Shown piece after piece: positions 1-6,015 of a DNA stretch of 7,034 nt. The position numbers and the translations under genes are program-made. This stretch comes from a bacterium (lineage in GTDB: Bacteria > Electryoneota > RPQS01). Position 1 is the stretch's first letter; each line of letters begins with the position of its first letter. The notes beneath the pieces were generated by a model. That model worked only from the letters and a program-made list of their open reading frames with translations. It did no database searches and was not told where the DNA came from. The stretch covers positions 1 to 7,034 of the forward strand of contig JAQTRJ010000107.1 in assembly GCA_028711875.1 (NCBI GenBank), written 5' to 3'.

Positions 1-562
1 CGAGGATTTGAACGCCCAGATCCAGCATCACGCCGCCGCCGGAGATTCGCGTGTTGCTGAGCCACGGACTGCGCGACCAGCGATCGTTTTTTTTCAGCCA
101 GCGGGTGCGGACGGTGATGATCCGTCCCAGTTCCTCGGCTTCGATGAGTTTTTTCAGCGTAACGCAGTCGGGGCGAAAGCGCAGATTCATGGCGGCCATC
201 AGCGTCCGGCCGGCGTCGCGGGCCGCTTCCACCATCCGCCAGGCTTCGGCGGCTTTACGGGCAATGGGTTTTTCGACCAGCACGTGCTTGCCCGCCGAAA
301 GCGCAGCGAGGGTAACGGCAAGATGGGAGTTGGTCGGCGTATTGACGTGGACGGCATCCACGTCATCGCGCGCGAGCAGCCGTTCGGGATCGCGATAAAA
401 ATGGGGAATTTTAAATTTATCGGCGATGGCCGCCGCCTTGGCCATTTCGAGATCGGCGATGGCGACGATTTCAGCGTCCGGATGCTTTTTCAAGATCGGG
501 ACGTGAATGAGCTGCGAGATTCCTCCCGCGCCGATAATTCCGATGCGCAGCTTATCCGCCAC
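1..562 (-). CDS. Gfo/Idh/MocA-family NAD(P)-dependent oxidoreductase, 5' part
   Basis: The gene runs off the left edge; 187 codons are visible. Family members oxidise or reduce sugars, inositols or related compounds with NAD(P); the substrate cannot be named here. The N-terminus is a Rossmann fold beginning RIGIIGAGGIS (6-16), with the acidic end of the second strand at D37 (AIADLE) suggesting NAD preference. The family signature EKPIA is at 97-101, with K98 the predicted catalytic lysine. The C-terminal domain begins at about 125 and reaches GGGVMLDLGVQ (175-185). D181 matches the usual catalytic Asp, but the His normally four residues later is Gln185. The GTG start follows a GGAG site and overlaps the ruvX stop. 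Co-transcription with ruvX is likely, though a functional link is not evident. Confidence 0.9.
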   Translation of the reverse strand, partial: MADKLRIGIIGAGGISQLIHVPILKKHPDAEIVAIADLEMAKAAAIADKFKIPHFYRDPERLLARDDVDAVHVNTPTNSHLAVTLAALSAGKHVLVEKPIARKAAEAWRMVEAARDAGRTLMAAMNLRFRPDCVTLKKLIEAEELGRIITVRTRWLKKNDRWSRSPWLSNTRISGGGVMLDLGVQIL

Positions 563-980
563 GAGGTGTGTCTCCGCTTTCCCGAATGGAATCGAGATAC
601 GATTGCAGAATCAGAACAGCCGCCGACATGTCCACGCGTCCGCGCTGCCGGCGCTCCGAGAGTCCGGCCTCGGTCAGGGCGCGGCGGGCCTCCTGCGAGG
701 AATAGCGTTCATCCCAGCGGTGAACGCGGTAGCCCGCCCGCTCGAGTTCGCGGATGAACCGGTCCACCTGTCGGGCTTTGGGACCGGTTTCTCCGCGCAA
801 GGTCAGCGGGTAACCGACGACGATTTCGTCAATGATTTCGTCGCGGACAACGCGGGCGAGGCTGGCCGGAACTCCGGACGTCGGCCAGATCTCGTAGCCC
901 ACGGCGAGCACGCCGCGGTCGTCGGAGATGGCCACTCCGGTCCGCTGTTCGCCCCAGTCCAGAGCGAGATACCGGGGCAC
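552..980 (-). CDS. ruvX: RuvX/YqgF-family putative Holliday junction resolvase / pre-16S rRNA nuclease
   Basis: Member of the YqgF family, an RNase H-like nuclease linked to Holliday-junction resolution and, in E. coli, to processing the 5' end of 16S rRNA; which role applies here is unknown. The 142-residue length is typical. Visible motifs are LALDWGEQRTGVAISD (5-20) with predicted catalytic D8, VVGYPLTLRGE (54-64), WDERYSS (89-95) with D90, and RGRVDMSAAVLILQSYLD (113-130) with D117. The aromatic after the first Asp is Trp rather than the more common Tyr, Phe or Pro. The start is a GTG only 7 nt after the HU/IHF stop, with no clear Shine-Dalgarno site, so translation is probably coupled. 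The 3' end overlaps the next gene by 11 nt. Confidence 0.94.
   Translation of the reverse strand: MPRYLALDWGEQRTGVAISDDRGVLAVGYEIWPTSGVPASLARVVRDEIIDEIVVGYPLTLRGETGPKARQVDRFIRELERAGYRVHRWDERYSSQEARRALTEAGLSERRQRGRVDMSAAVLILQSYLDSIRESGDTPRGG
572..575 (-). promoter_or_regulatory. Ribosome binding site GGAG of the oxidoreductase gene
   Basis: GGAG lies 9 nt before the GTG at 562, inside the 3' end of ruvX. It supports this start and the 11-nt overlap. Confidence 0.5.
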
Positions 981-987
981 GGCCGAC

Positions 988-1299
988 TCAGATTTGGTCG
1001 AGAGGTTTTTTCAGCGCTTCCTTCAGGAGTTTGCCGGGCTTGAAGTGCGTTTTCCGGCGCGCGGCAACATAGATGATCTCGTTTGTTTTCGGATTGCGCG
1101 CTTTCGGTTTGGGTTTGGTTTTTTTCACTTCGAACACGCCGAAATCGCGAATCTCGATGCGAAGTTCGGCTTCATTGCCGGACATGATCTCTCGCAAAAC
1201 GGTGAAGGTGTCGTTCACCACCTTAGCCACGGTGTCCGGCCGTTCCTGGCTGCGCTGGCACACCCGCTCGACCACATCTTTCTTAATGAAAGTTCGCAT
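988..1299 (-). CDS. HU/IHF-family DNA-binding protein
   Basis: Small dimeric nucleoid protein that bends DNA and helps replication, recombination and transcription. The 103-residue product has the whole fold: N-terminal helices (1-40, opening FIKKDVVERV), the dimer core with RIEIRDFGVFEV at 47-58, the basic DNA-binding arm at about 59-82 with RNPKT at 68-72, whose Pro70 is the expected intercalating residue, and the C-terminal helix FKPGKLLKEAL. It is about ten residues longer than the usual 90, because of a short C-terminal extension (KKPLDQI). The common RGFG turn reads RDFG here. HU and IHF subunits cannot be told apart safely from one sequence. ruvX follows after 7 nt. Confidence 0.94.
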   Translation of the reverse strand: MRTFIKKDVVERVCQRSQERPDTVAKVVNDTFTVLREIMSGNEAELRIEIRDFGVFEVKKTKPKPKARNPKTNEIIYVAARRKTHFKPGKLLKEALKKPLDQI

Positions 1300-1303
1300 T
1301 CGG

Positions 1304-1310
1304 CCTCCTT
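1304..1310 (-). promoter_or_regulatory. Strong ribosome binding site (AAGGAGG) of the HU/IHF gene
   Basis: AAGGAGG lies 4 nt upstream of the ATG at 1299. It is the strongest Shine-Dalgarno match in the window, as expected for an abundant nucleoid protein. It also shows that this organism uses Shine-Dalgarno initiation, so the missing sites at dnaB and rel are gene-specific. Confidence 0.8.
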
Positions 1311-1361
1311 CGGCACTTTCCGCAGGTGGATATGTTGGAGTCGGTTTGATTCCGCAGAAAA

Positions 1362-1375
1362 CTATTCGAGAATAG
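1362..1375. promoter_or_regulatory. Short palindrome, possible operator
   Basis: CTATTC and GAATAG are exact reverse complements separated by 2 nt, in an A/T-rich patch 63 nt upstream of the HU/IHF start. Read on the minus strand it contains TATTCT, which partly resembles a -10 box. It could be an operator overlapping a promoter, but arms of 6 bp occur by chance fairly often. Confidence 0.25.
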
Positions 1376-1478
1376 GATCGTTCGCCGCGATTCCGGCCGG
1401 GTTACGCGCGGCGCGAATTTCCCATGCCATAGACTTGGGAGCGCTGAACCCGGCTCGGCGCTTCGTCCGAAACCGCGT

Positions 1479-3710
1479 TTATTTTTCGGGAGCCGTCTCT
1501 TCGTCCACGCGCTCGACGTGAATGACGTCCTTGATGGACTTCATCCGTTTGATGACGCGTGTCAGATGGGGCAGCGATTTCACTTTGAGCGTGAGCTGTC
1601 CGACCGCGAACGCGTCTTCGGTGCGCATTTCAAAATAGAGAATGTTCGCCTCTTCCTTGGCCATGGCCGTCGTCAGGTCGTTAAGCAGGCGCGGCCGCTC
1701 CTTGCCGATGACGCGCACGCGGATGTTGAAGGTCGCTTCCTTGTCCACGTCCCATTCGACGGCGATGTTGCGCTCGGGGCGTTGCATGAGACGCGGGATA
1801 TTCTTGCAGTCCACGCGATGCACTGAGACGCCGCGGCCGGTGGTGATGAAGCCGGTGATTTTATCGCCGGGCAGCGGCTGACAGCAGCGGCCGAAACTGA
1901 TCGCCACGTTTTCCATGCCGTGGATGCGGACGCCCGATTCGTTGCCCTTAACGCGGCGGATGACCTTGGAAAGAATCGAACCCCAGCCCTGTCCGGTGGA
2001 TTCCTCGGCGGGCAGCAGTTTGCGCAGTACGGACTGGACGGCCAGATCGCCGGCGCCGATGGCCGCGTAAAACGTGGGCAGATCGTCCTGGCCGAACAAC
2101 AGCGCCACGTCGGAGACTTCCTTCTCCGACTTCTTGACGTGATATTTTTGCAGCTCGCGGGCGAGAATTTCCTGTCCCAGCTTGACCGATTCGTCGAAGT
2201 GCTGTTCCTTGAGCCACTTCTTGATTTTCGACTGGGCGCGCGAGGTTCGGACAAACTGCAGCCAGTCGGGATTGGGACGCTGGTTGGGCGAGACGATGAT
2301 CTCGATCACGTCGCCGCTGTGCAATTCGGATTTCAGCGGCGTGATCTGGCCGTTGACCTTGGCGGCCATCGCATGGAGGCCGACGTCGGTATGGACGGTG
2401 AAGGCGAAATCCACCGGCGTCGCACCGCGCGGGAGCGTAATGAGCCGGCCGCGCGGAGTGAAGACGAAAATTTCTTCCTGAAAGAGATTGATCTTGAGGT
2501 TTTCGAGAAATTCCTGCGAGGTGGCCGCTTCGGCGCGCGAATCGAGCACGCTGCGCAGCCACTCCATCTGGTGGTCGAGTTCCTCGCGGGTGGCTCCGCC
2601 CTCTTTGTATTTCCAGTGCGCGGCGATGCCGATTTCGGCGGTGTGGTGCATGGTTTCGGTGCGGATCTGCACTTCGATTTTGCGGCCCCCGGGACCGAAG
2701 ACCTTCGTGTGCAGCGACTGATACATGTTGGACTTGGGGGTCGCCACGAAATCGGTGAACTTGCCCTCGATCGGCGTGTAGATCGAATGGATGACGCCGA
2801 GCGCGTGGTAGCAATCCTCGATCCGGGGAACGATGACGCGAACGGCGATCAGATCGAGGATGTCGTCGAAGGAGTAGCCGCGGTTGCGAATCTTGCTGTA
2901 GATGGAGTAGAGATGTTTGGCGCGTCCTTGAACGCGGGCTTCGATGCCGGCGTGCCGGAGTTCCTGCTCGAGCCGCTCGGTGACCTGCGCCGCGAGCTGT
3001 TCGCGCTCGGCCCGCTTCATCGAGACCTTTTCGGCCAGTTCCTTGTAGGTGCGCGGTTCGAGCACTTTAAAGGCGAGATCCTCGAGTTCCCACTTGATCT
3101 GATAGATGCCGAGCCGATGCGCGAGCGGCGCGTAGACGTCGAGGGTCTCGTAAGCGATGCGCTCCTGATTCTTGCGGGGCAGGTAGCCAATCGTCCGCAT
3201 ATTGTGCAGACGGTCGGCGAACTTGATGAGGATCACCCGCAAGTCCTGCGACATCGAGAGCAGCATCTTGTGGAAATTTTCCGCCTGCTTTTTCTCGACG
3301 GATTCGTACTTGAGCTCGGGAATTTTGGTGACGCCGTTCACGAGATTGGCGATCATGTCTCCGAATTCCCGCGCGATGTCCTCGATGGTGATGTCGGTGT
3401 CCTCGACGACATCATGGAGCAGAGCGGCGGCGACGGCGACGTCGCCGACGTGCAGATCGGCGAGCATGTGGGCCACGGCCAGACTGTGAACGATGTAGGG
3501 TTCGCCGGAGATCCGGCGCTGGCCGTGATGAGCTTTATAGGCGAAACGGAACGCGCGATCAATCAGATCGAGATCCGCATCGGGCGTATTCTGAAGCACG
3601 GTCACACGGATCGCTTCGAATTCGGCCAAGCGCTCGGCTTCCACCTCGTGATAGAGCGGATCCGTAAGCGCGGGCAGCGCGAGTTTGGTGTCTGTCGAGG
3701 CGACTTCCAT
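1479..3710 (-). CDS. rel: RelA/SpoT-family (p)ppGpp synthetase/hydrolase
   Basis: Makes and destroys the stringent-response alarmone (p)ppGpp. From ATG at 3710 the protein has 743 residues, the normal length for a long Rel. Domains in order: HD hydrolase (about 30-200) with intact HDVVEDT at 99-105 and KFADRLHNMRT near 163-173; synthetase (about 260-385) with the PKSNMYQSLHT loop at 325-335 and EVQIRT at 346-351; TGS (about 413-474); helical region; CC/zinc-finger-like segment with C609-C610; and ACT (about 661-736). Both catalytic halves look intact, so it is probably bifunctional. The motif normally RXKD in bifunctional enzymes reads KFTD (317-320). The open frame extends to 3836, but those extra 42 codons lie inside dnaB and encode non-conserved Arg/Ser-rich sequence, so the ATG 4 nt after the dnaB stop is preferred. 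No clear Shine-Dalgarno site precedes it; translational coupling to dnaB is likely. Confidence 0.95.
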   Translation of the reverse strand: MEVASTDTKLALPALTDPLYHEVEAERLAEFEAIRVTVLQNTPDADLDLIDRAFRFAYKAHHGQRRISGEPYIVHSLAVAHMLADLHVGDVAVAAALLHDVVEDTDITIEDIAREFGDMIANLVNGVTKIPELKYESVEKKQAENFHKMLLSMSQDLRVILIKFADRLHNMRTIGYLPRKNQERIAYETLDVYAPLAHRLGIYQIKWELEDLAFKVLEPRTYKELAEKVSMKRAEREQLAAQVTERLEQELRHAGIEARVQGRAKHLYSIYSKIRNRGYSFDDILDLIAVRVIVPRIEDCYHALGVIHSIYTPIEGKFTDFVATPKSNMYQSLHTKVFGPGGRKIEVQIRTETMHHTAEIGIAAHWKYKEGGATREELDHQMEWLRSVLDSRAEAATSQEFLENLKINLFQEEIFVFTPRGRLITLPRGATPVDFAFTVHTDVGLHAMAAKVNGQITPLKSELHSGDVIEIIVSPNQRPNPDWLQFVRTSRAQSKIKKWLKEQHFDESVKLGQEILARELQKYHVKKSEKEVSDVALLFGQDDLPTFYAAIGAGDLAVQSVLRKLLPAEESTGQGWGSILSKVIRRVKGNESGVRIHGMENVAISFGRCCQPLPGDKITGFITTGRGVSVHRVDCKNIPRLMQRPERNIAVEWDVDKEATFNIRVRVIGKERPRLLNDLTTAMAKEEANILYFEMRTEDAFAVGQLTLKVKSLPHLTRVIKRMKSIKDVIHVERVDEETAPEK

Positions 3711-3714
3711 GACG

Positions 3715-5193
3715 TCAGAACGGTTCTTCGTCCTCGCTCTCTTCGAGTCCGGATGCCGCGTCTTCCGCAGCGGCTTCGACATTCGCCGGGGGCTGCTGCG
3801 TGGTGAGGGACGCAAACATGGTATACTTGCCGACAAAACTCAGCGGCACGCTTCCGATCGGGCCGTTGCGGTTTTTCGAGATGATGATCTCCGCCAGATT
3901 TTCCAGATCAAACTCGCGGCCTCCGATTTCGTATTTTTTGCTCTTGATGAAGTCCTTGTAGACTTCGGGACGATAGACGAACATGACCACGTCGGCATCC
4001 TGCTCGATCGCACCCGAATCGCGCAGGTCGGAAAGCATGGGCTTGCGGTCGCCGCCGCGGGTTTCGGGCGCGCGCGACAACTGCGACAAACAGATGATCG
4101 GAACGCGCAGCTCTTTGGCCAGCGCCTTGAGCGAGGCGGAGACGAAAGCCACCCACTGCTGCAGGTTGTCGGCCATCTTGGGCGGTTGAATGAGCTGCAA
4201 ATAGTCCACCACAATCAGGCCGATTTTATGCTCGATCCAGAGCTGGCGGGCGCGGGCGCGGAGCGCTTCGATGCCGAGACCGGAGTCATCGAGATAGATG
4301 GGGAGCTCGGCCAGTCGTCCCGCCGCCTGCACAAGCCGCCCGTATTCCTCGTCAGTCAGCCGCGCCGTGGAGTTCAGGCGGCGCAAACCGATGTGCGCTT
4401 CGGAGGAGAGCATGCGCATCATGAGCTGGCGCGAGTCCATTTCCAGCGAGAAGACCGCCACCGGACAGTCGCGGCGCTCGGACGCGTGGCGGGCGATGTT
4501 CATGGCCAGCGAGGTCTTGCCCATCGAGGGACGGGCCGCGATGATAATCAGCTCGCCGCGCTTGAAGCCGGTGGTCAGATCGTCGAGTTCGTGGAAGCCG
4601 CTGCTGACGCCGGCCAGATATTCGCCGCTGGCTTTGAGCTGCGTCAGGTACTCGACGGTGTCGTGCGCGACGGAATCGAGTTTCTGGGCGATGCGGCCGC
4701 GGCGTTCGCCGACGAGATCCACCAGCCGCTTCTGCAGATCGTCGAAGACGTCGTCGGCGCGGGCGGACGGATCATAGCACTCGGAGGTCACATCGTTGCC
4801 GAGACCGATGATCCGGCGGAGCATCGCCTTTTCATGGACGAGACTCGCGTAGTGCTCGACGTTGGCGGCGGAGGGCACGCTCTCCATGAGTTCGGTCAGC
4901 GCGACCGCGCCGCCGATTTCCTCGAGCTTGCCTTCGCGCCTCAGCTGCTCGGTGACGGTGACGAGATCAATCGGCTCGTGATGCCGGTCGAGATCGCGCA
5001 GGGCGCGGTAGACGATGGCATTGGCCGGGCGATAGAAGGAATTCTCGTCGAGCAGATCGGAGACCCGCGCGTAGGCGCTGCCGTCGAGCAGCAGAGCGCC
5101 GAGGATCGCCCGTTCCATGTCGAGCGACTGGGGCGGAATCCGGGGGCCGGTTCCGTTGTCGGCGGACTTGGCGGTGTGCGCGGGGTAGGTCAT
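3715..5193 (-). CDS. dnaB: Replicative DNA helicase DnaB
   Basis: Hexameric 5'-3' helicase that unwinds the replication fork and recruits primase. The 492-residue protein has the N-terminal primase-interacting domain (about 20-125, with ERAILGALLLD at 27-37), a linker, and a RecA-like motor from about 190. Visible motor motifs are Walker A RPSMGKTS (221-228), the catalytic-glutamate motif FSLEM (248-252), Walker B LIVVDYLQL (326-334), LSQLSR (369-374), and SDLRDSGAIEQDADVVMF (388-405), ending in the conserved SKNRNGP. No intein interrupts it. Residues 337-354 differ from the usual family pattern. The last 27 residues are acidic and end in EEPF. ATG at 5193 is the only start available: no ATG, GTG or TTG lies in frame before the upstream stop near 5250. 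No Shine-Dalgarno site is visible. rel follows after 4 nt, so the two are probably one transcript. Confidence 0.97.
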   Translation of the reverse strand: MTYPAHTAKSADNGTGPRIPPQSLDMERAILGALLLDGSAYARVSDLLDENSFYRPANAIVYRALRDLDRHHEPIDLVTVTEQLRREGKLEEIGGAVALTELMESVPSAANVEHYASLVHEKAMLRRIIGLGNDVTSECYDPSARADDVFDDLQKRLVDLVGERRGRIAQKLDSVAHDTVEYLTQLKASGEYLAGVSSGFHELDDLTTGFKRGELIIIAARPSMGKTSLAMNIARHASERRDCPVAVFSLEMDSRQLMMRMLSSEAHIGLRRLNSTARLTDEEYGRLVQAAGRLAELPIYLDDSGLGIEALRARARQLWIEHKIGLIVVDYLQLIQPPKMADNLQQWVAFVSASLKALAKELRVPIICLSQLSRAPETRGGDRKPMLSDLRDSGAIEQDADVVMFVYRPEVYKDFIKSKKYEIGGREFDLENLAEIIISKNRNGPIGSVPLSFVGKYTMFASLTTQQPPANVEAAAEDAASGLEESEDEEPF

Positions 5194-5202
5194 CGTTTTT
5201 CG

Positions 5203-5208
5203 TTTATA
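5203..5208 (-). promoter_or_regulatory. Possible -10 box (TATAAA) immediately upstream of dnaB
   Basis: TATAAA lies 9 nt before the dnaB ATG in an A/T-rich stretch that stands out from its GC-rich surroundings. No good TTGACA-like -35 element is seen at the expected distance. If used, transcription would start within a few nucleotides of the ATG and give a leaderless or nearly leaderless mRNA, which fits the absence of a Shine-Dalgarno site. The A-rich stretch may instead simply help ribosome binding. Confidence 0.3.
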
Positions 5209-5250
5209 TTCCGGGCACGCGGGGAGGCGTACCTCGGCGCCCCCCTTCTA

Positions 5251-5280
5251 TTTCTCCCACGAAGTGGGGGGAAGGAGAAA
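5251..5280. repeat. Imperfect inverted repeat between udg and dnaB
   Basis: The arms TTTCTCC (5251-5257) and GGAGAAA (5274-5280) are exact reverse complements. Inside them CAC (5258-5260) pairs with GTG (5264-5266) around a GAA loop, leaving a one-sided 7-nt bulge (5267-5273). An alternative fold pairs CCCAC with GTGGG. A C-run at 5240-5245 can also pair with the G-run at 5266-5271. There is no T-tract on either side, so it is not a standard intrinsic terminator. It could be a dispersed palindromic repeat, an mRNA-stabilising hairpin at the udg 3' end, or a weak terminator. Confidence 0.55.
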
Positions 5281-5292
5281 GATTTTCTCGCG

Positions 5293-5970
5293 CTAACTGA
5301 GTTCGTCGTACATCTGCCGCAGAAGGCGAAAATCCTGCTCGCCGAGGGTACGCTGATTCATGTTGCGCAGATAATACGCCGGGTGATAGGTGACGAGCAC
5401 CTGCATGCCCTGCCACGGGATCACACGGCCGCGCAGCTCTTTCATCGGCAATTGCAGATCGAGCAGCGCCGTGGCGGCGTGCCGTCCCAAACAGACGAGA
5501 ATGCGCGGAGCGATCAGCGAAAGCTGCGTGAGCAAATACGGACGACAGGTCTCGATTTCGAGCGGCTCGGGATCGCGATTGCCGGGCGGCCGACACTTGA
5601 GCACGTTGCAAATGTATACATGACGGCGATCCAGTCCAACCTCGGCCAGCATGTGATCGAGCAGTTGGCCGGCGCGTCCGACGAACGGTATTCCCTGTAA
5701 ATCTTCATCGCGACCCGGAGCTTCGCCGACGAAGACGATGGGAGCTTCGGGATTACCGACACCGAACACGAACTTGGTGCGCGTGTAACCAAGCGGACAC
5801 TTCGTACAGCCGGAGATCGCCGCGTGGAACGATTCCAGATCGCGCGGCAGAGGCTCCCGCGTACCGGGCCGTCCGGCGCGCGACGACGCGGGCAGCATCA
5901 GGCCGTCTTCAAACAGCTCCAGATTTCGGAAGTAGCCGTGCGCGAGCGTCCGCGCTTCCTCATAACCCAC
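5293..5970 (-). CDS. udg: Family 4 uracil-DNA glycosylase (4Fe-4S type)
   Basis: Removes uracil, arising from cytosine deamination or dUTP misincorporation, from DNA as the first step of base excision repair. The 225-residue product has a short N-terminal lead (about 1-45) and then the UDG fold. Visible hallmarks are the iron-sulfur ligands C55 and C58 (CTKC), C126 and C142; the uracil-pocket motif GEAPGRDED at 83-91 followed by GIPFVGRAG at 93-101; [14 protein letters not shown] at 121-134; and the DNA-contact motif HPAYYLR at 196-202. Four cysteines with this spacing separate family 4 from Ung (family 1) and fit the usual length of 200-230 residues. The start is a GTG with GGAG 7 nt upstream. 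The gene begins 44 nt after coaBC and is probably co-transcribed with it. The related family 5 is less likely because the motif here is GEAPG with the family 4 acidic follow-up. Confidence 0.95.
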   Translation of the reverse strand: MGYEEARTLAHGYFRNLELFEDGLMLPASSRAGRPGTREPLPRDLESFHAAISGCTKCPLGYTRTKFVFGVGNPEAPIVFVGEAPGRDEDLQGIPFVGRAGQLLDHMLAEVGLDRRHVYICNVLKCRPPGNRDPEPLEIETCRPYLLTQLSLIAPRILVCLGRHAATALLDLQLPMKELRGRVIPWQGMQVLVTYHPAYYLRNMNQRTLGEQDFRLLRQMYDELS

Positions 5971-5977
5971 CGATGGT

Positions 5978-5981
5978 CTCC
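5978..5981 (-). promoter_or_regulatory. Ribosome binding site GGAG deciding the udg GTG start
   Basis: GGAG lies 7 nt upstream of the GTG at 5970. It supports that start over the earlier in-frame ATG at 6015, which is cut off by a TGA stop. Confidence 0.6.
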
Positions 5982-5982
5982 G

Positions 5983-6015
5983 TCACTCGGTTCGCGTCTG
6001 ATTCGCCGCACCCAT
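5983..6015 (-). other. Ten-codon reading frame overlapping the coaBC stop (possible relic or coupled start of udg)
   Basis: An ATG at 6015-6013 overlaps the coaBC TGA stop as TGATG, the usual arrangement for translational coupling. It is in the same frame as the glycosylase start at 5970 but reaches TGA at 5985-5983 after ten codons (MGAANQTRTE). It could be a tiny leader that carries ribosomes to the GTG start, a former N-terminus cut by a point mutation, or chance. The glycosylase has its own GGAG site, so the peptide is not needed to explain its expression. Confidence 0.3.

Larger units (their letters stand above)
1300..1478 (-). other. Intergenic region between rel and the HU/IHF gene (likely promoter region)
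   Basis: This 179-nt stretch is the longest non-coding gap in the window. It holds a strong ribosome binding site at its left end, a 14-bp palindrome at 1362-1375, and a weak hairpin (AGCGC/GCGCT arms near 1438-1462) without a T-tract soon after the rel stop. No convincing -35/-10 pair, tRNA or conserved RNA was recognised. Its length against the tight spacing elsewhere suggests a separate promoter for the HU-ruvX-oxidoreductase group. Confidence 0.45.

Noticed and set aside
8..757. Plus-strand open frame of 249 codons at the left edge
   Set aside because: It lies opposite the Gfo/Idh/MocA oxidoreductase and ruvX, both supported by clear motifs.
1438..1462. Hairpin (AGCGC/GCGCT) downstream of the rel stop as a terminator
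   Set aside because: Only 5 bp of stem, a 13-nt or longer loop, and no T-tract.
1920..3806. A 628-codon open frame on the plus strand opposite rel
   Set aside because: It is the mirror of the rel codon pattern (rich in Asp, Gly, Val, Phe, Leu) and has no family features; the minus-strand Rel protein is certain.
3711..3836. N-terminal extension of rel by 42 codons into dnaB
   Set aside because: The extra sequence is Arg/Ser-rich, unlike Rel N-termini, and is fully inside dnaB; the ATG at 3710 gives the usual length and spacing.
3685..5700. A 671-codon open frame on the plus strand opposite dnaB and part of udg
   Set aside because: It is antisense to well-conserved genes, has no recognisable domain, and such long open frames are expected opposite GC-rich coding sequence.
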